From CBFHSD01 sp965658375 (lineage in GTDB: Bacteria > Bacteroidota > Bacteroidia > Flavobacteriales_G > Salibacteraceae), in the NCBI GenBank assembly GCA_965658375.1, contig CBFHSD010000037.1, positions 1 through 23,228 of the forward strand: a stretch of DNA of 23,228 bases, written 5' to 3'. Below are positions 22,848 through 23,228 of this stretch, in pieces; position 1 is the stretch's first letter, and each line of letters begins with the position of its first letter. The notes under the pieces are model-generated. The model saw only the letters and a list, made by a program, of their open reading frames with translations, had not been told where the DNA came from and made no database searches. The translations under genes were made by a program, and so were the position numbers.

Positions 22848-23228
22848 CGCAATAATTGCTTAAAGTGTCTAATTCATAAGGGCCATTTATTGGGCTAACA
22901 ATCACTTCCATTTTAAAAGTGTAGTTGCCATCTTCATTGTTTTGAATGTTCTCATTAGGGTAGATCAATAGATGAGGTTCAAATGGAATATCAAGCGGCA
23001 ATTTTCCTTTAGCTTCAAACAAGTCTATTTCTTCTCCAAACATAATGGAGTTCAATTGCGAAATGGCCAAGAACTCTTCTTGAGCAATGAATAATCCGTC
23101 CACATCAAACAAGTTTTCTTCAATCCGCTGATAGCTTGAGTCGGCATCGTTTTTTTTCTTGATATACAGGTTAATGTCAAAGATGCGCTGCTCTATTTCG
23201 TAAGGAAATTGGCCAGCTCTCGCAGATT
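22831..23228 (-). CDS. Hypothetical protein, C-terminal part, cut by the right edge
   Basis: An open frame that continues past the right edge without a stop; 131 full codons plus the TAG at 22831-22833 are visible. The start is outside the window; a TTG within the frame at 23110-23112 is not a credible start because the frame stays open and coding-like upstream (for example YEIEQRIFDINLYIKKKNDADSS, split here at its middle by the usual caution on short matches). The visible part is acidic (pairs such as GEEIDLFEAKG and NIQNNEDGNYTF) and ends SNYCDVEIL. I do not recognise the family. It overlaps the start of the putative barrel gene by 17 nt, pointing to translational coupling and perhaps a shared function at the envelope. 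Confidence 0.65.
   Translation of the reverse strand, partial: SARAGQFPYEIEQRIFDINLYIKKKNDADSSYQRIEENLFDVDGLFIAQEEFLAISQLNSIMFGEEIDLFEAKGKLPLDIPFEPHLLIYPNENIQNNEDGNYTFKMEVIVSPINGPYELDTLSNYCDVEIL

Overview
The window reads as chromosomal DNA of a member of the Bacteroidota, most likely the order Flavobacteriales. The evidence is the type IX secretion (T9SS) and gliding genes (gldJ, a PorP/SprF-family gene, porU, porV), the moderately AT-rich base composition, the near absence of strong Shine-Dalgarno sequences, and -7 elements of the Bacteroidota form TAnnTTTG in front of several transcription units. The family cannot be fixed from this sequence. Coding density is very high: no gap reaches 300 bases. 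I see no rRNA, tRNA, CRISPR array, insertion sequence, phage gene or other sign of transfer.

Left part (1-6534, all minus strand): a tight run, read right to left, of a NhaD-type Na+/H+ antiporter, ExbB, ExbD, a TonB/TolA-like transducer and FolC (cut by the left edge). Before it come a Glu/Leu/Phe/Val-type dehydrogenase with its own candidate promoter and anhydro-N-acetylmuramate kinase (anmK), which recycles cell-wall sugar.

Middle (6600-17523): an acyl-CoA dehydrogenase on the plus strand ends at a clear terminator, facing murF (peptidoglycan precursor ligase) on the minus strand. Upstream of murF, on the same strand, lie gldJ and a PorP/SprF-family gene. Divergent from these, porU and porV follow on the plus strand. 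PorU (C25-type sortase) and PorV (outer-membrane barrel) form the attachment complex that anchors T9SS cargo at the surface; GldJ is a lipoprotein needed for gliding and for T9SS stability. A cytidine deaminase gene sits 2 nt after porV.

Right part (17601-23228): pdhA and pdhC (pyruvate dehydrogenase E1 alpha and E2) form an operon ending in a strong terminator. recG follows and converges, with a 6-nt overlap, on a minus-strand pair of unknown genes: a putative small outer-membrane barrel and an upstream partial gene cut by the right edge.

Three long reading frames (murF, porU, recG) can be extended upstream to TTG codons, but those codons fall inside a terminator or a promoter element, so I use the internal ATG. 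The window is mostly conserved housekeeping plus a T9SS locus. I found no convincing new system; the most interesting points are the PorP/SprF gene inside the gldJ-porU locus, terminators placed directly before murF and recG, and the antiporter next to the ExbBD/TonB genes.
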